This document shows positions 61,294 through 62,217 of a stretch of 62,217 bases of DNA, in pieces. The notes under the pieces are model-generated. The model was given only the letters and a program-made list of their open reading frames with translations, searched no databases and was not told the origin of the DNA. Both the position numbers and the translations under genes were made by a program. Position 1 is the stretch's first letter. Each line of letters opens with the position of its first letter. This DNA is from Sporosarcina psychrophila (GTDB lineage: Bacteria > Bacillota > Bacilli > Bacillales_A > Planococcaceae): assembly GCA_020742515.1 (NCBI GenBank), contig DYWT01000311.1:1-62217 (forward strand). The letters run 5' to 3'.

Positions 61294-62118
61294 TCAGCAA
61301 AACTTTGTCTGCATTGCAAGTTCAATCATAACAAGCATCGCTCGATACGCTTCGATGATATCTTTTGCTTCGAACTTCACAATTGTTGTACCTTGCTCAA
61401 TTTCACAGCCTGGCATAAGAGCCGCCCATTCTGCCTGTCCGTAGTTTGTAAATTCAATTCGAAGTACCGGGCTTTCAGGTGGGACGAGCGGTTGAATCGA
61501 CGTACATTTCGCAATCGCCTCGGCCGTCTTTTTTTCAAGTAATGCATGTGCTTTTTGCGGATGAAGTGTTTGAACAGCGGAGCGGGATATCGATTGTTTC
61601 ACAGCTGCCGTTACCACGCCCGGGATGAGTGCCTCTGCTTCCCTGCATGCCCCGTCATCTCCGGCAACCATGATAACGGGTACACCGAAATGTCCTGCAA
61701 CGTACGCATTGAAACCAAGTTCTCCGATTTCAACGTCATTGATGTACATATTCCTCACACCAAAAGTCATCGAATGGCTCATTACACCAGGTTGTCCGGC
61801 ACGGGCATGGTATCCGGCGAAAATTGCTCCTGCAAACGTTTCGTCAATCGACTGCACCATGGAGAGCGGTTTCAAATCGCCCGTGATAAGATCCGCGTCC
61901 GGATGAATTTCTTCGACAAGAAGGTTATTCATTTTGGAATGGCTATCATTAACAAGGACCTGCTCCGCTCCTTTTTCAAATGCCGCATAGATAATTGCAT
62001 TTGCCTCCTCCGTCATAATACGTCGCGCACGCTCGTAATTATGACTAGCTGAGTCAACAAATGTGTAATCCGGCAATCCTGTAATACCCTCCATATCAAT
62101 AGATACATATATTTTCAA
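61294..62118 (-). CDS. dppA: D-aminopeptidase DppA
   Basis: A 274-residue zinc D-aminopeptidase, the same length as B. subtilis DppA. The start reads (TTG)KIYVSIDMEGITGLPDYTFVDS, with catalytic/zinc residues in the SIDMEG, VNDSHSKMNNL and GYHARAG segments. TTG 62118 has a strong GGGGGG site. It hydrolyses D-Ala-containing peptides, so the operon feeds D-amino acid peptides into metabolism. Confidence 0.94.
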   Translation of the reverse strand: MKIYVSIDMEGITGLPDYTFVDSASHNYERARRIMTEEANAIIYAAFEKGAEQVLVNDSHSKMNNLLVEEIHPDADLITGDLKPLSMVQSIDETFAGAIFAGYHARAGQPGVMSHSMTFGVRNMYINDVEIGELGFNAYVAGHFGVPVIMVAGDDGACREAEALIPGVVTAAVKQSISRSAVQTLHPQKAHALLEKKTAEAIAKCTSIQPLVPPESPVLRIEFTNYGQAEWAALMPGCEIEQGTTIVKFEAKDIIEAYRAMLVMIELAMQTKFC

Positions 62119-62193
62119 AAAATGCCCCCCAAGCTCTTTTTCATCTACAAATATAACAACATCCCTTTTACTAATTAATAACAATACTATCAA

Positions 62194-62208
62194 AAATTTA
62201 TGAATATT
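62194..62208 (-). promoter_or_regulatory. Candidate CodY box upstream of dppA
   Basis: AATATTCATAAATTT (minus strand) matches the CodY consensus AATTTTCWGAAAATT at 12 of 15 positions, 76 bp upstream of the dppA start. The dpp operon of B. subtilis is a known CodY target, which supports the reading. The surrounding region is AT-rich. Confidence 0.5.
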
Positions 62209-62217
62209 ACAATATCT

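Overview
The window looks like the chromosome of a low-GC Gram-positive of the Bacillales, most probably a Planococcaceae member such as Sporosarcina (inference). The signs are strong AGGAGG-type ribosome sites, frequent TTG/GTG starts, a SAM-I riboswitch, a bacilliredoxin, and a dpp-ykf operon in the same order as in Bacillus subtilis. No phage, transposase, CRISPR array, rRNA or tRNA gene was seen.

Region 1 (1-12.7 kb) is a hydroxyproline catabolism island. A sigma-54 activator (6246-7982) sits between two operons, each preceded by a near-consensus -24/-12 promoter. The minus-strand operon encodes a D-amino-acid oxidase-type dehydrogenase subunit, a 4-hydroxyproline 2-epimerase, a proline-racemase homologue without catalytic cysteines, an NhaC-type transporter, a DHDPS-family deaminase and an aldehyde dehydrogenase cut by the window edge. 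The plus-strand operon encodes two iron-sulphur subunits and an FAD subunit of the likely D-hydroxyproline dehydrogenase. A reductase plus a third racemase-fold enzyme probably handles trans-3-hydroxyproline, next to a divergent XRE-cupin regulator.

Region 2 (12.9-19.2 kb) is an NCS1 permease, a DUF3830 protein, hydantoinase/oxoprolinase-type HyuB and HyuA, and a second XRE-cupin regulator. Region 3 (19.4-32.4 kb) holds a FabG-type reductase; an unusual operon of PlsY-like acyltransferase, GNAT-aminotransferase fusion and BrxC; a PAP2 phosphatase; an alkyltransferase-like protein; a formamidase-family enzyme; MscL; TldD/TldE; and a DUF2207 membrane protein.

Region 4 (32.6-35.8 kb) is the most interesting. 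It has a TPR regulator of the RRNPP type, an overlapping unlisted gene for a 56-residue exported pro-peptide, and an upstream secreted subtilisin. The regulator and protease genes share an identical 14-bp upstream site. It reads as a quorum-sensing circuit controlling a protease.

Region 5 (35.9-46.3 kb) has two ABC export systems, one with a GntR repressor and a palindromic operator. It also has a TSUP transporter, a SAM-riboswitch operon (cyclase plus MetE-like methyltransferase) whose first gene seems to start at AUU, and several small proteins. Region 6 (46.3-52.3 kb) is a complete urease operon, ureABC-EFGD, interrupted by dispersed repeats and led by a structured 5' region. Region 7 (52.4-62.2 kb) is dppABCDE-ykfABCD for uptake and recycling of peptides, including cell-wall peptides.
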